Assembly: GCA_934589675.1 (NCBI GenBank)
Contig: CAKTOF010000012.1
Span: 1 to 64,000 of the forward strand
Reading direction: 5' to 3'
From: an uncultured Oscillospiraceae bacterium
Lineage (GTDB): Bacteria > Bacillota > Clostridia > Oscillospirales > Oscillospiraceae
Length of the DNA stretch: 64,000 nt
Shown: positions 24,659-33,429 of the stretch, in pieces
How positions within the stretch are numbered: the first letter of the stretch is position 1
Layout of the letters: each line of letters opens with the position of its first letter
Notes under the pieces: generated by a model
Seen by the model: the letters and a program-made list of their open reading frames with translations, nothing else
Databases searched by the model: none
What the model was told of the DNA's origin: nothing
Made by a program: the position numbers and the translations under genes

Positions 24659-26551
24659 ATGGACAAATACATAGGACGTCTGCTTGACAACCGATATGAG
24701 ATCCTGGAGGAGATCGGCAGCGGCGGCATGGCCGTCGTCTACCGCGCGCGGTGCCACCGGTTAAACCGGCTTGTCGCCATCAAGATCCTCAAGGATGAAT
24801 ACTCCCGGGACGATGAATTCCGCCGCCGTTTTCAGGCGGAGTCCCAGGCGGTCGCCATGCTGTCCCATCCGAATATTGTCAGCGTCTACGACGTATCCCG
24901 ATCGGATGACATTGACTACATCGTTATGGAGCTCATTGACGGGCTGACGCTCAAGCAGTATATGGAGCAGAAGGGTCAGCTCAGCTGGCGCGAGACGCTC
25001 CATTTTGCCGCGCAGATCGCCAAGGCGCTCGAGCACGCGCACAGCCGCGGCATCATCCACCGCGACATCAAGCCGCACAACATCATGGTGCTCAAGGACG
25101 GCAGCGTAAAGGTGGCCGATTTCGGCATCGCGCGCGTGAGCTCGTCGCAGAATACGCTCACGCGCGAGGCGCTCGGCTCCGTGCACTATATCTCTCCCGA
25201 GCAGGCCAAGGGCGGCCGCGTCGACGAGCGGACAGATCTCTATTCGCTCGGCGTCGTGATGTATGAGATGCTGACCGGCCGGCCGCCGTATGACGGCGAG
25301 ACGCCTGTCTCCGTGGCCATTCAGCACATCAACTCCGCGCCCGTGCCGCCGTCGCTGCTCAATTCTGAGGTACCGAAGGGGCTTGAGCAGATCGTGCTGC
25401 ACGCCATGGCGGCCGACCTCGACAAGCGGTATGCTTCTGCCACGGAGATGATCCGTGACATGGAGGAATTCCGCAAGAATCCCGCCGTCACATTCACGTT
25501 TGACGGCGCCGTCTCCCGCGTGGAGCTTCCGCCTGCGGCGCGTCAGCCTGCGCGTGCCGCCGCGCCGCGGCACGCAGAGCGCGCCGGCTCTGCCGAGCGG
25601 AAGAAGCGCTCTGCGCCCATGTTCGCGGCGACGGTCTGCATCGTGCTGGCTGTGCTCGGCATTTTATACTTTCTCTATGCCTATTTCCTGCGCGATCTCA
25701 TCTCGAGCAGCGACGATGTGACGGTCCCGAGCCTTGTCGGGCTGGTGTATGACGATTTAAGCCGCGCCGATTATCCCGACTTTACCATCGTCTACGGCGG
25801 CGCGCAGACGAGCGACGACTACCCGACCGGCTATATCATCGACCAGAGCCCGCGCGCGAAGCGCACGGCCAAGGCCGGGTCGGAGATCACGGTTATCGTC
25901 TCAAGCGGCCCGCTGACGGCTGCGATGCCCGATCTCTACCGCGCCTCGCAGAGCGAGGCCGTCTCGACGCTCAACGGGCTTGATCTCGGGCTGAACCTGC
26001 GCGTGCACGAGGAGCCGACGACGGACGCGGCGCTGGTCGGCCGCATCATCCGCTATACGCCGGACTCCGGCACGAGGCTCTCAGACGGCGATACCGTTGA
26101 GATCTGGATCGGGACAGCTGCCGTCGGCGGGGTCGACGGCGCGGGCAATGCGGGCGGCGAAAGCTCGGATACGGCAGTCAAGCCGCCCGAGACGATGGAT
26201 CAGCCGGACGACACGCCGGACGATCCCGATGCACCGAACGATCCGGCCCCGGAAGAGCCCGATACGCCCGTGCAGCCGCCGGAAACGGACGGCGACGGCG
26301 ACACCGGCGGCGAGGAGGGCCCCGTTGCGCCGGTCCGCGCGACAAAGACCGTCTCCGTTACCATTCCGGCAGGCGAAGGCTCGGCCACCGTCACGATCAA
26401 GCTTGACGGCGCCACGACGGGCGAGTACGTTGTGGAGCTGCTGCCCGAGCAGACGGAGCGCCAGTTCCTCATTGAGGGCGCGGGAGAGCAGCAGCTTGAC
26501 GTCTACATCGACGGCGTGCTGACGCAGACGCGCACGGTGACGTTCTCATGA
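24659..26551 (+). CDS. prkC: Ser/Thr protein kinase with PASTA domains
   Basis: A 630-residue membrane kinase that senses muropeptides or lipid II. The kinase domain (about 1-270) has GSGGMAVVYRA, the lysine in LVAIKIL, HRDIKPHNIM and DFG. One helix (about residues 320-343) crosses the membrane. Two PASTA repeats follow (roughly 352-420 and 421-488), then a Pro/Asp-rich spacer (about 505-555) and a C-terminal beta domain not part of the PASTA set. Most relatives have three or more PASTA repeats, so two is at the low end. The stop overlaps rsgA (ATGA). Confidence 0.95.
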   Translation: MDKYIGRLLDNRYEILEEIGSGGMAVVYRARCHRLNRLVAIKILKDEYSRDDEFRRRFQAESQAVAMLSHPNIVSVYDVSRSDDIDYIVMELIDGLTLKQYMEQKGQLSWRETLHFAAQIAKALEHAHSRGIIHRDIKPHNIMVLKDGSVKVADFGIARVSSSQNTLTREALGSVHYISPEQAKGGRVDERTDLYSLGVVMYEMLTGRPPYDGETPVSVAIQHINSAPVPPSLLNSEVPKGLEQIVLHAMAADLDKRYASATEMIRDMEEFRKNPAVTFTFDGAVSRVELPPAARQPARAAAPRHAERAGSAERKKRSAPMFAATVCIVLAVLGILYFLYAYFLRDLISSSDDVTVPSLVGLVYDDLSRADYPDFTIVYGGAQTSDDYPTGYIIDQSPRAKRTAKAGSEITVIVSSGPLTAAMPDLYRASQSEAVSTLNGLDLGLNLRVHEEPTTDAALVGRIIRYTPDSGTRLSDGDTVEIWIGTAAVGGVDGAGNAGGESSDTAVKPPETMDQPDDTPDDPDAPNDPAPEEPDTPVQPPETDGDGDTGGEEGPVAPVRATKTVSVTIPAGEGSATVTIKLDGATTGEYVVELLPEQTERQFLIEGAGEQQLDVYIDGVLTQTRTVTFS

Positions 26552-27438
26552 GCAGGGAAGGCAGGATCGTCAAGGCTCTGAGCGGGTTTTACTATGTGCA
26601 GAGCGCAGGCGGAGAGATCACGCAGTGCCGCGCGCGCGGAAAATTCCGCAAGGACGGCCAGTCGCCGCTTGTCGGCGACATGGTCGAATTCTCGGCCGAG
26701 CACGGCTCTGGCACCGTCACGGCCATTTTACCGCGGAAGAACAGCTTCATCCGCCCGGCCGTTGCAAACATTGACGTGCTCGTCATGCTCGCGGCAAACG
26801 TCAACCCGGTCACGGAGCCGTTTTTAATCGACCGCGTGTCCGCCATCGCGGGCGATCAGGGCGTAGAGCTTGTGCTCTGCCTCAACAAGTGCGACCTCGA
26901 CCCTGCCGACCGGCTGTTTGAAATCTACTCGCACGCGGGCTTTACCGTCATCCGCACGAGCGCGGAGACCGGCGAGGGCATCGAGGCGCTGCGCGCTGCC
27001 GTCTCCGGCAGACTGTGCGCGTTCACGGGCAACTCCGGCGTCGGAAAAAGCAGCGTGCTCAACTGCTTAGGCTCCGGCTTTGCCATTCCGACGGGCGAGG
27101 TGTCCGAGCGGCTCGGCCGCGGCAAGCACACAACGCGCCATGTGGAGCTCTATGCGCTGCCGGACGGAACGCTCATCGCCGACACGCCCGGGTTTTCCTC
27201 CTTTGAGACTGACCGTATGGAGCTTGTGCTCAAGGAGAATTTGCAGTTTGCATTTTCGGACTTCGCGCCGTACATCGGCCGCTGCCGCTATCCGGACTGC
27301 GCGCACATCGCCGAGCCGGGCTGCGCCGTGCGCGAGGCGCTTGCGCGCGGCGACATTGAGCCGACGCGCTATGACAGCTACCTGCGGCTCTATGAAAAAA
27401 TGAAACAGATCCGGCCGTGGGAACTGGAGAAAAAATAG
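26548..27438 (+). CDS. rsgA: Ribosome small-subunit-dependent GTPase RsgA
   Basis: A 296-residue circularly permuted GTPase that helps mature the 30S subunit. An N-terminal OB fold (about 1-65) precedes LNKCD (G4), FTGNSGVGKSSVLNCL (G1) and DTPGFSSFE (G3). The zinc-binding tail has CRYPDCAHIAEPGC. It begins at ATG 26548 within the end of prkC. Confidence 0.96.
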   Translation: MSREGRIVKALSGFYYVQSAGGEITQCRARGKFRKDGQSPLVGDMVEFSAEHGSGTVTAILPRKNSFIRPAVANIDVLVMLAANVNPVTEPFLIDRVSAIAGDQGVELVLCLNKCDLDPADRLFEIYSHAGFTVIRTSAETGEGIEALRAAVSGRLCAFTGNSGVGKSSVLNCLGSGFAIPTGEVSERLGRGKHTTRHVELYALPDGTLIADTPGFSSFETDRMELVLKENLQFAFSDFAPYIGRCRYPDCAHIAEPGCAVREALARGDIEPTRYDSYLRLYEKMKQIRPWELEKK

Positions 27439-27447
27439 GAACCGACG

Positions 27448-27485
27448 GACCGCCTGCCGCGTAGGATACTACGGGGGAGGCGGTC
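27448..27485 (+). promoter_or_regulatory. Hairpin sequestering the next gene's ribosome-binding site
   Basis: GACCGCC...GTAG (27448-27464) pairs imperfectly (about 15 of 17) with CTAC...GGCGGTC (27469-27485) around a GATA loop. The 3' arm contains GGGGGAGG, the apparent ribosome-binding site of the TTG-started small ORF at 27489. No T-run follows directly. Confidence 0.45.
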
Positions 27486-27488
27486 AAT

Positions 27489-27638
27489 TTGTTCTGCCGG
27501 GATCAGGCGCTGGGGCTTGCGCTGCTTGCGCTCGGCGCGGGGCTGATAGGCTCGCTGTTTTTTTCGTCCGGCGTGCTGCGCGCGCTGCTCGGCCTTGCGC
27601 TCGCGGCGCTCGGCGCGTGGCTGTCCTGCCGGAGATAG
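27489..27638 (+). CDS. Small hydrophobic peptide, 49 aa
   Basis: The TTG start at 27489, nine bases after GGGGGAGG, opens a 49-residue frame that is almost entirely Leu/Ala/Gly, with two helical stretches (ALGLALLALGAGLIGSLFF and VLRALLGLALAALGAWL) and a Cys-Arg-Arg end. It is a predicted membrane peptide of unknown role. It lies between rsgA and a DUF3794/LysM gene and probably shares their transcript. The call rests on its ribosome-binding site and composition, so it is moderate. Confidence 0.5.
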   Translation: MFCRDQALGLALLALGAGLIGSLFFSSGVLRALLGLALAALGAWLSCRR

Positions 27639-27698
27639 CATAATCTTGTCCTGCTTCGCGTAGAGATAGACTACCAATGCTACGAGGAGTGAGACTGC

Positions 27699-29207
27699 AT
27701 GAAGCTGGAATTTGAGAACAGACAGACCGGGGGCCTTCGCGCCGTGTTCGACCGCGTGGTCGCGCAGGAGGAGACGGGCGAGGCCATTGTGCCGGATCAA
27801 TGCCCGGACGCACGCAGCACGGCCGGGTGCTTCGGCACGGTCGTGCTGCGCAGCAAGGAGTGCCGCGACGGCAGCGTGCTGCTTTCGGGCGGCGTGTACG
27901 CCTATGCGCTCTGCGTGCCGGAGGACGGATCGCAGACGCGCGCCGTCTCGACGTATCTGCCGTTTACGCAGCGCGTGGACGCGCCGGAGGCAACGAGCGC
28001 ATCGCGCGTGATCTACACGCCGCGCCTTCGCGCGCTCGATGCGCGGCTGGTCAACTCCCGCAAGGTGCTCATCCGCGCGGACGTGAGCGCGCGTGTGGAG
28101 GTGTACGAGCCGGATTGCACCGAGGTGTATGAGCCGCCGGAGGATCTGCCGGCGTGCGTGCAGCTGCGCCGCGTGACGATGCCGGTCACGCGGACGGAGC
28201 AGGTGGCGGAAAAGGCGTTTGAGCTCGGCGAGGAGCTGGAGCTGCCCGGCGGCGTTCCGGCATGCGCGGCGCTTTTGAAGTGGGACTGCGGCCTGAGCCT
28301 GACCGAATCGCGCACGATCGGCGCGCGAGTCGTGTTCAAGGGAACGGCCAATGTGCGGCTGCTTTGCACCGCGCCGGACGGGGCGCTGTTCCGCTATGAG
28401 TTCTCTCTGCCGTTTTCGCAGTATGCCGACCTCGACCGGGAGAGCGGCGAGGAAGCGCCGCGCGTGGAGCTGCTGCTCACGGGCGCGCAGCTTGTGCCGG
28501 ACGGCCAGGAGCCGGCACGCCGCTTCCTGCTGACGCTGAATCTTCTGGCGCAGTGCGTCACGCAGACCCGGGAGGAGCTTTCGCTCGTGGATGACGCGTA
28601 TACCACGCGCGGCGAGCTGACGGTGCAGACGGCAGAGCTTGCCGCGTCGGGGCAGCTCGACTGCGAACATTTTCATCAGGCAGTCCGCGTGAGCATCCCG
28701 GGCGCGTGCCGCGAGGTGCTCGATGTGACCGTGCTGCTCGGCTGGCCGGAGACGGCGCACGAGGACGAGGCAGTCAGCGTCCGCGTGCCTGCGACGGTGC
28801 GCGTGCTGTGTCTGGACGAGACGGGCGCGCCCGTCTGCCGGACGGCGCCGGCCGAGGCCGTATGCGGCAGCGTGCTTGCACCCGGGTGCGAGGCGGATGC
28901 CGCGGCGGCGCTGACGGGCGACGCCTTCGCCGTTCCGGGCGGAGAGGGCTGCGAGGCGCGCTTTGGCGTGGACATCACGCTCACGAGCCGCGCGCAGACC
29001 GCGTGCAGCATGGTCACGGGCGTGGAGCTGACGGAGCGGGAGGACGAACCCGAACGGCCGAGCGTTATCGTGCGGCCGGCGCACTGCGGCGAGACGCTCT
29101 GGTCCGCCGCCAAGGCCTGCCGCGCAGAGCTGGACGCGGTCCGCGCGGCCAACGATGTCGGCGATGAGATCGCGCCCGGCACGCTGCTGCTCATCCCGAG
29201 AGCATAA
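27699..29207 (+). CDS. DUF3794 and LysM domain protein (spore-coat type)
   Basis: A 502-residue protein. Repeated DUF3794 (SPOCS) beta-domains fill about residues 30-440, and a C-terminal LysM domain (about 455-502; CGETLWSAAKACRAELDAVR ... GTLLLIPRA) would bind peptidoglycan. Related proteins include SafA/SpoVID-type and other spore-associated factors, so a spore envelope role is inferred, consistent with spoIVA at 33430. No signal peptide is visible, which fits assembly on the forespore from the mother-cell cytoplasm. Confidence 0.85.
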   Translation: MKLEFENRQTGGLRAVFDRVVAQEETGEAIVPDQCPDARSTAGCFGTVVLRSKECRDGSVLLSGGVYAYALCVPEDGSQTRAVSTYLPFTQRVDAPEATSASRVIYTPRLRALDARLVNSRKVLIRADVSARVEVYEPDCTEVYEPPEDLPACVQLRRVTMPVTRTEQVAEKAFELGEELELPGGVPACAALLKWDCGLSLTESRTIGARVVFKGTANVRLLCTAPDGALFRYEFSLPFSQYADLDRESGEEAPRVELLLTGAQLVPDGQEPARRFLLTLNLLAQCVTQTREELSLVDDAYTTRGELTVQTAELAASGQLDCEHFHQAVRVSIPGACREVLDVTVLLGWPETAHEDEAVSVRVPATVRVLCLDETGAPVCRTAPAEAVCGSVLAPGCEADAAAALTGDAFAVPGGEGCEARFGVDITLTSRAQTACSMVTGVELTEREDEPERPSVIVRPAHCGETLWSAAKACRAELDAVRAANDVGDEIAPGTLLLIPRA

Positions 29208-29210
29208 GAA

Positions 29211-29242
29211 ACGCCCGTTTCCGCAGATGCGGAAACGGGCGT
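29211..29242. terminator. Bidirectional terminator between LysM gene and ABC exporter
   Basis: A perfect 14-bp stem, ACGCCCGTTTCCGC / GCGGAAACGGGCGT, with an AGAT loop, located between convergent genes. Flanking T/A content is modest. Confidence 0.75.
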
Positions 29243-29253
29243 TATTGCTTGCG

Positions 29254-31038
29254 TTATGCGGCGTCAAATTGGGATTGGTAGAGATCGGCATAGAATCCGC
29301 CGCGCGCCAAAAGCTCGTCGTGCGTGCCCTGCTCGATGATGTCGCCGTCCTTGAGCACGAGGATGAGGTCGGCGTTTTTGATCGTGGACAGGCGGTGCGC
29401 AATGACGAAGCTCGTGCGCTGCTCGGTCAGCTTGTCCATCGCGCGCTGCGTGAGCAGCTCCGTGCGGGTGTCGACGGAGCTTGTCGCCTCGTCGAGAATG
29501 AGCATGGGGCTGTTCTGGATCATGGCGCGGGCGATGGTAAATAGCTGCTTCTGCCCGGCGGAGATGGCCGTGCTTTCGCTCAGTACGGTGTCGAAGCCGT
29601 CCGGCAGCGACTCGATGAAGCGGTAGATGCCGCAGGCGCGGCAGGCGCGCTCAAGGTCGTCATCGCTCACGCCCGACTTGTTGTAGACAAGGTTTTCGCG
29701 CACCGTGCCCTCGAACAGCCATGTGTCCTGCAGCACCATGCCGAACAGGCGGTGGACGTCCTCACGGCGGATGTCGGTCGTCGGGATGCCGTCGATGCGG
29801 ATCTGTCCGCCGCCCACCTCGTAAAAGCGCATGAGCAGGTTGACGAGCGTCGTTTTTCCCGCGCCCGTCGGGCCGACGATGGCGACCTTCTGGCCGGGGG
29901 AAACGCGCGCGGAGAAGTCGCGGATGATGGTCTTGTCCGGATTGTCCGGATAGGCGAAGCGCACATGGTCAAACTCGACCTCGCCGCGCACAGGGTCGGG
30001 CGCGGACTGCTTGCCCGACTCGTCCGGCATCTCCGGCGCGTCGAGGAACGAAAACACGCGCGCGCCGCCCGCGGCGGCGGACTGGAGGTTCGTCATGCAC
30101 TGCGCAAGCGTGGACAGCGGGGAGGTGAAAAGACGCACATAGAGGATGAACGCGACGATGACGCCGAACGAGATCTGCCCGCTGATGGCCAGCGCGGCGC
30201 CGGCGACGCAAACGGCGACATAGCCGAGATTGCCCACGACGTTCATGAGCGGCTGCATGATGCCGGAGAGGAACTGCGAGCGCCAGTTCGCGTCGTACAC
30301 CTCGCGGTTCATGCCGTCAAATGTCTTGGTGATGCCGCCGACGGCGCGCGAGGTGCGCACGACGTCGTGACCGGTGTACATCTCTTCGATATAGCCATTG
30401 AGCCTGCCGAGGCTGATCTGCCGCGCGGCGAAGTACTTCTGCGAATGGCGCATGACGAGCGCCATGATGACAAACCCGAGCACCGTCACGCCGATGGCGC
30501 ACAGCGCCATGCGCCATTCGGTGACAAACATCATGATGAGGCAGCCGACGAACTGCGCCGCGGCGCTGATGGCGCTCGGAAGGCTGTTTGAGAGCGTCTG
30601 CTGAAGGGTGCTGACGTCGTTTGTGATGCGGCTTAGGATGTCGCCCTTTGACGTTGCATTGTAATAGCTCACCGGAACGCGGTTGATCTTTTTCGACAGG
30701 TCGCCGCGCAGGCTGCGCGACAGCTTGAGCGTAACCGTGGCCATAATGAACTGCTGAATGTAGGTCAGAAGTGCGCCGGCGAGATAGATGGCCAGCAGCA
30801 CGATGCCGATGCGGCCGACGGCGGCCAGGTCGATGCCGGTGAACAGGCCGTCGGAAATGAGGTCGGTGATGCGGCTTAATTGGTTCGGGCCGATGATGGT
30901 CAGAACGGCGCCGCACGCGGCGAGAATGAGCGCGGCGATTGTCGGCGCGCGCAGCTTGTCCGAGTAGGCGCTCAGGCGGCGCAGCAGCTCGCGCACGCTG
31001 CCCTTTTCTGTGGTGTGATTATGAAAACGCGGTCCCAT
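29254..31038 (-). CDS. ABC exporter half-transporter with intact ATPase site
   Basis: A 594-residue type IV ABC exporter subunit. Six membrane helices fill about residues 30-330. The nucleotide-binding domain has Walker A GPTGAGKTTL, signature ISAGQKQLFTIARA (a variant of LSGGQ), Walker B LILDEATSSVD with the catalytic Glu, and AHRLST with the switch His. It follows the partner gene at 31049 after 10 bases with its own AAGGAGG. With its degenerate partner it should form a heterodimeric multidrug-type exporter. Confidence 0.93.
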   Translation of the reverse strand: MGPRFHNHTTEKGSVRELLRRLSAYSDKLRAPTIAALILAACGAVLTIIGPNQLSRITDLISDGLFTGIDLAAVGRIGIVLLAIYLAGALLTYIQQFIMATVTLKLSRSLRGDLSKKINRVPVSYYNATSKGDILSRITNDVSTLQQTLSNSLPSAISAAAQFVGCLIMMFVTEWRMALCAIGVTVLGFVIMALVMRHSQKYFAARQISLGRLNGYIEEMYTGHDVVRTSRAVGGITKTFDGMNREVYDANWRSQFLSGIMQPLMNVVGNLGYVAVCVAGAALAISGQISFGVIVAFILYVRLFTSPLSTLAQCMTNLQSAAAGGARVFSFLDAPEMPDESGKQSAPDPVRGEVEFDHVRFAYPDNPDKTIIRDFSARVSPGQKVAIVGPTGAGKTTLVNLLMRFYEVGGGQIRIDGIPTTDIRREDVHRLFGMVLQDTWLFEGTVRENLVYNKSGVSDDDLERACRACGIYRFIESLPDGFDTVLSESTAISAGQKQLFTIARAMIQNSPMLILDEATSSVDTRTELLTQRAMDKLTEQRTSFVIAHRLSTIKNADLILVLKDGDIIEQGTHDELLARGGFYADLYQSQFDAA

Positions 31039-31048
31039 AGCGGCCTCC

Positions 31049-32812
31049 TTATGCTTCTTCCAGCTCTTCGCTTGAGAGCTGGCTCATGGCGATCTCACGG
31101 TAGACGCTGCACGACCTCAAAAGCTCCTTGTGCGTGCCGTCGCCGACGACGCCGCCGTCGTCGAGCACCAGAATGCGGTCAGCGTGGCGGATGGTGCCGA
31201 TGCGCTGTGCGACGATGAGGCACGTTGTGCCGGCGAGCTCTTCATGCAGCGCGCGGCGCAGCGCGGCGTCCGTCTTATAGTCGAGCGCGGAAAATGAGTC
31301 GTCAAAAATGACGATCTCGGGCCTGCGCGCCAGCGCGCGGGCGATGGAAAGCCGCTGCTTCTGCCCGCCGGACAGGTTTGCGCCGCCCTGCGAGACAGGC
31401 GCGTTTACGCCGCCGGGCAGCCCGGAGACGAACTCCGACGCCTGCGCAAGATCGAGCGCGCGGGCGACGTCCTCGTCCGTGTCCGGCTCTTTCCGCTCGC
31501 CGAACAGAACGTTCGACTCCACGTCGCCGGAGAAGAGCGTGGCCTTCTGCGTCACATATGCAACGCGGTCATAGAGCGCGTCGAACGTGTAGTCGCGGAT
31601 GTCGCGCCCGTCGATGAGGACGCTCCCTTCCGTCGCGTCATAAATGCGCGCGGCGAGACTGACGAGCGTCGTTTTTCCGCAGCCGGTCGCGCCGATGAAG
31701 GCGACGGTCTGCCCGCGCCCGGCGCGGAACGAGACATCGCGCAGCGCGTCGGCACTTGCGCCGGGATAGCGGAACGAGACGTTCCGGAACTCGACCGTTC
31801 CCACCTCAGGCGCGTCGGAGGCGTGCCCCTCGCGCAGACGGATGCCTGTTTCGAGCACCTCGTTGATGCGCTCGGCCGAGACCTGCGCGCTCGGCAGGAA
31901 CATGAAGATCATGACCATCATCATCAGCGACATGACGACGTACGTTGCATATGTGCCGAACACGACAACGTTGCCGAACATGGTAAGCCGCGCCATGGCG
32001 TCCGTGACGGCGAGATTGTTCACAAGCGCCGCGCCGACCCAGTAGATGACGAGCGCAAGCGCGTTCATGCCGAGCGAGATGGTCGGCATGAGCGCGGCGA
32101 ACGCGCGCTGATTAAAAAGCTGCGTGTTCATCAGCACGCCGTTGGCCTGCTCAAACTTGCTGTTCTGGTAGTCCTCGGCGTTGAATGCGTGGACGACGTT
32201 GATGCCGTTTAAGTTCTCGCGCGCGACGCGGCCGACGTTGTCGGTCAGCTTCTGCACGCGCTTGACGCGCGGCATGACAACGACGATGACCGTGATCATC
32301 ACGGCGAGGATGGCGACGACGAAGCCGGCCGTGATGACAGAAAGCTGCCAGCTCTTGCCCACGATCTTGATGATGGCCCATACGGCCATGATGGGGGACT
32401 TGATGATGATCTGGAGCCCCATGGCCACGAGCATCTGGATCTGCGTGATGTCATTCGTCGTGCGGTTGATGAGGCTTGCAACGGAGAACGAGAGCATCTC
32501 CTCCTGCCCGAAGGCCGCGACCTTATGGAACAGCGCCTCGCGCACGCGGTAGCTTAAGCCCGCGGCCGTCTTCGCTGCGAGAAAGCCCGCCGCGACGGCG
32601 AGCACGGCCGAGGTGAGCGTGCAGCCGAGCATGGGAAGCCCCGTGCGGACGACGTCGCCGACCGTGCTGCCCTCGGTTTTGATCAGGACGGTCAGGTCGC
32701 TCATGTAGTCGGGCAGCTTCAGATCAAAATAGATCTGCCCGAGCACAAGCACGGCGCACAGCGCGGCCATGATCCATTCCCGGACGTCCATCTTTTTAAG
32801 CAGTTTAATCAA
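31049..32812 (-). CDS. ABC exporter half-transporter with degenerate ATPase site
   Basis: A 587-residue exporter subunit with six helices then an ATPase domain: Walker A GATGCGKTTL, canonical signature LSGGQKQRLSIARA, but Walker B reads VIFDDSFSALD (Asp for the catalytic Glu) and the switch region IVAQRIGT (Gln for His). Such asymmetry is known for heterodimeric exporters such as TM287/288 and BmrCD. The TTG start at 32812 is chosen because AGGAGG lies eight bases upstream, giving MIKLLKKMDVREW and an 8-base overlap with the marR stop. A longer frame from 32845 lacks a site. Confidence 0.92.
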   Translation of the reverse strand: MIKLLKKMDVREWIMAALCAVLVLGQIYFDLKLPDYMSDLTVLIKTEGSTVGDVVRTGLPMLGCTLTSAVLAVAAGFLAAKTAAGLSYRVREALFHKVAAFGQEEMLSFSVASLINRTTNDITQIQMLVAMGLQIIIKSPIMAVWAIIKIVGKSWQLSVITAGFVVAILAVMITVIVVVMPRVKRVQKLTDNVGRVARENLNGINVVHAFNAEDYQNSKFEQANGVLMNTQLFNQRAFAALMPTISLGMNALALVIYWVGAALVNNLAVTDAMARLTMFGNVVVFGTYATYVVMSLMMMVMIFMFLPSAQVSAERINEVLETGIRLREGHASDAPEVGTVEFRNVSFRYPGASADALRDVSFRAGRGQTVAFIGATGCGKTTLVSLAARIYDATEGSVLIDGRDIRDYTFDALYDRVAYVTQKATLFSGDVESNVLFGERKEPDTDEDVARALDLAQASEFVSGLPGGVNAPVSQGGANLSGGQKQRLSIARALARRPEIVIFDDSFSALDYKTDAALRRALHEELAGTTCLIVAQRIGTIRHADRILVLDDGGVVGDGTHKELLRSCSVYREIAMSQLSSEELEEA

Positions 32813-33254
32813 TTCGGTTTCCTCCTGCGTCCATGGCGCTGACATGGGCGACGAGCTTCTGCGTCAGCGCGATGTAGGTTTCCAGCTCTTCTTTTGTCAG
32901 GCACGACGTCACGGCGCGGAAAAACGCGGCCTGCATTTCGCGCCCGGCGCTTACGATGGGGGCGGATGCGTCCGTTGGGATCAGCCGCGCAAGGCGGCGG
33001 TCGTCCGCGTCGGCCGTTCGGGTGATGAGGCCGCGGCGGAGCAGGCTGTCCACCGTGACGGAGACGAGGCCCTTTTTGATGCCGCGGATGCGGCAGGCGT
33101 CGCGCGCGGTGTTTTTCTCCGGATTGTTCGCAAGAAACAAAAGCAGATCGTACTCGGTCTGGTTGATCGAATATTGCTGAAGCAGCGGCGCGCACATGAC
33201 GCCGTAAACCCGCGCGGCCTTGCGGCCGAACGACAGCAGCTCATAGGCGGGCAT
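32805..33254 (-). CDS. MarR family transcriptional regulator
   Basis: A 149-residue winged-helix repressor. NQTEYDLLLFLANNPEKNT, RIRGIKKGLVSVTVDSLLRRGL (recognition helix) and RTADADDRRLARLIPT (wing) mark the DNA-binding part. It is the first gene of an operon with the two ABC genes, so it probably represses the exporter and itself. The second ATG (33254) is preferred over 33260 because the AAGGAGG lies six bases before it. Confidence 0.9.
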   Translation of the reverse strand: MPAYELLSFGRKAARVYGVMCAPLLQQYSINQTEYDLLLFLANNPEKNTARDACRIRGIKKGLVSVTVDSLLRRGLITRTADADDRRLARLIPTDASAPIVSAGREMQAAFFRAVTSCLTKEELETYIALTQKLVAHVSAMDAGGNRID

Positions 33255-33291
33255 GGCCATCCTCCTTAAAAAAATAGTCTAAAATTGAACT

Positions 33292-33305
33292 GTATAAAAT
33301 TATAC
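33292..33305. promoter_or_regulatory. Candidate MarR operator
   Basis: The inverted repeat GTATA-AAAT-TATAC overlaps the -10 box of the marR promoter, where bound repressor would block transcription. Assignment to this MarR is inference. Confidence 0.5.
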
Positions 33306-33326
33306 CGTCCCGCACGCGGATTGCAA
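33299..33326 (-). promoter_or_regulatory. Promoter of marR-ABC operon
   Basis: On the minus strand, TTGCAA (33326-33321) and TATAAT (33304-33299) with a 16-base spacer. The leader of about 40 bases is A/T-rich and ends in AAGGAGG before marR. Confidence 0.7.
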
Positions 33327-33429
33327 GGGGAGAATTGTAAAGCTTTTGTGAACGGGACGCGCAGTCATACAAAGAAGCCTGACCACATAAGAATGAGGTG
33401 AAGTTCAAATCATGCAAGGAGGAATCTGT

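Noticed and set aside
24659..26551. PASTA kinase plus c-di-AMP genes as a new signalling system
   Set aside because: Both are standard conserved Firmicute loci in their usual gene neighbourhoods; their presence in one window is ordinary.
27390..29402. 670-residue open frame on the minus strand opposite the DUF3794/LysM gene
   Set aside because: It is an antisense shadow produced by high GC at third positions. It has Arg/His-rich composition, no recognisable domain and no ribosome-binding site, and it runs across rsgA, the LysM gene and the exporter.
33366..33374. Sigma-E -10 box (CATACAAAG) for spoIVA
   Set aside because: It resembles the -10 consensus, but no matching -35 element was found at the right distance, so it is mentioned only in the gene entry.
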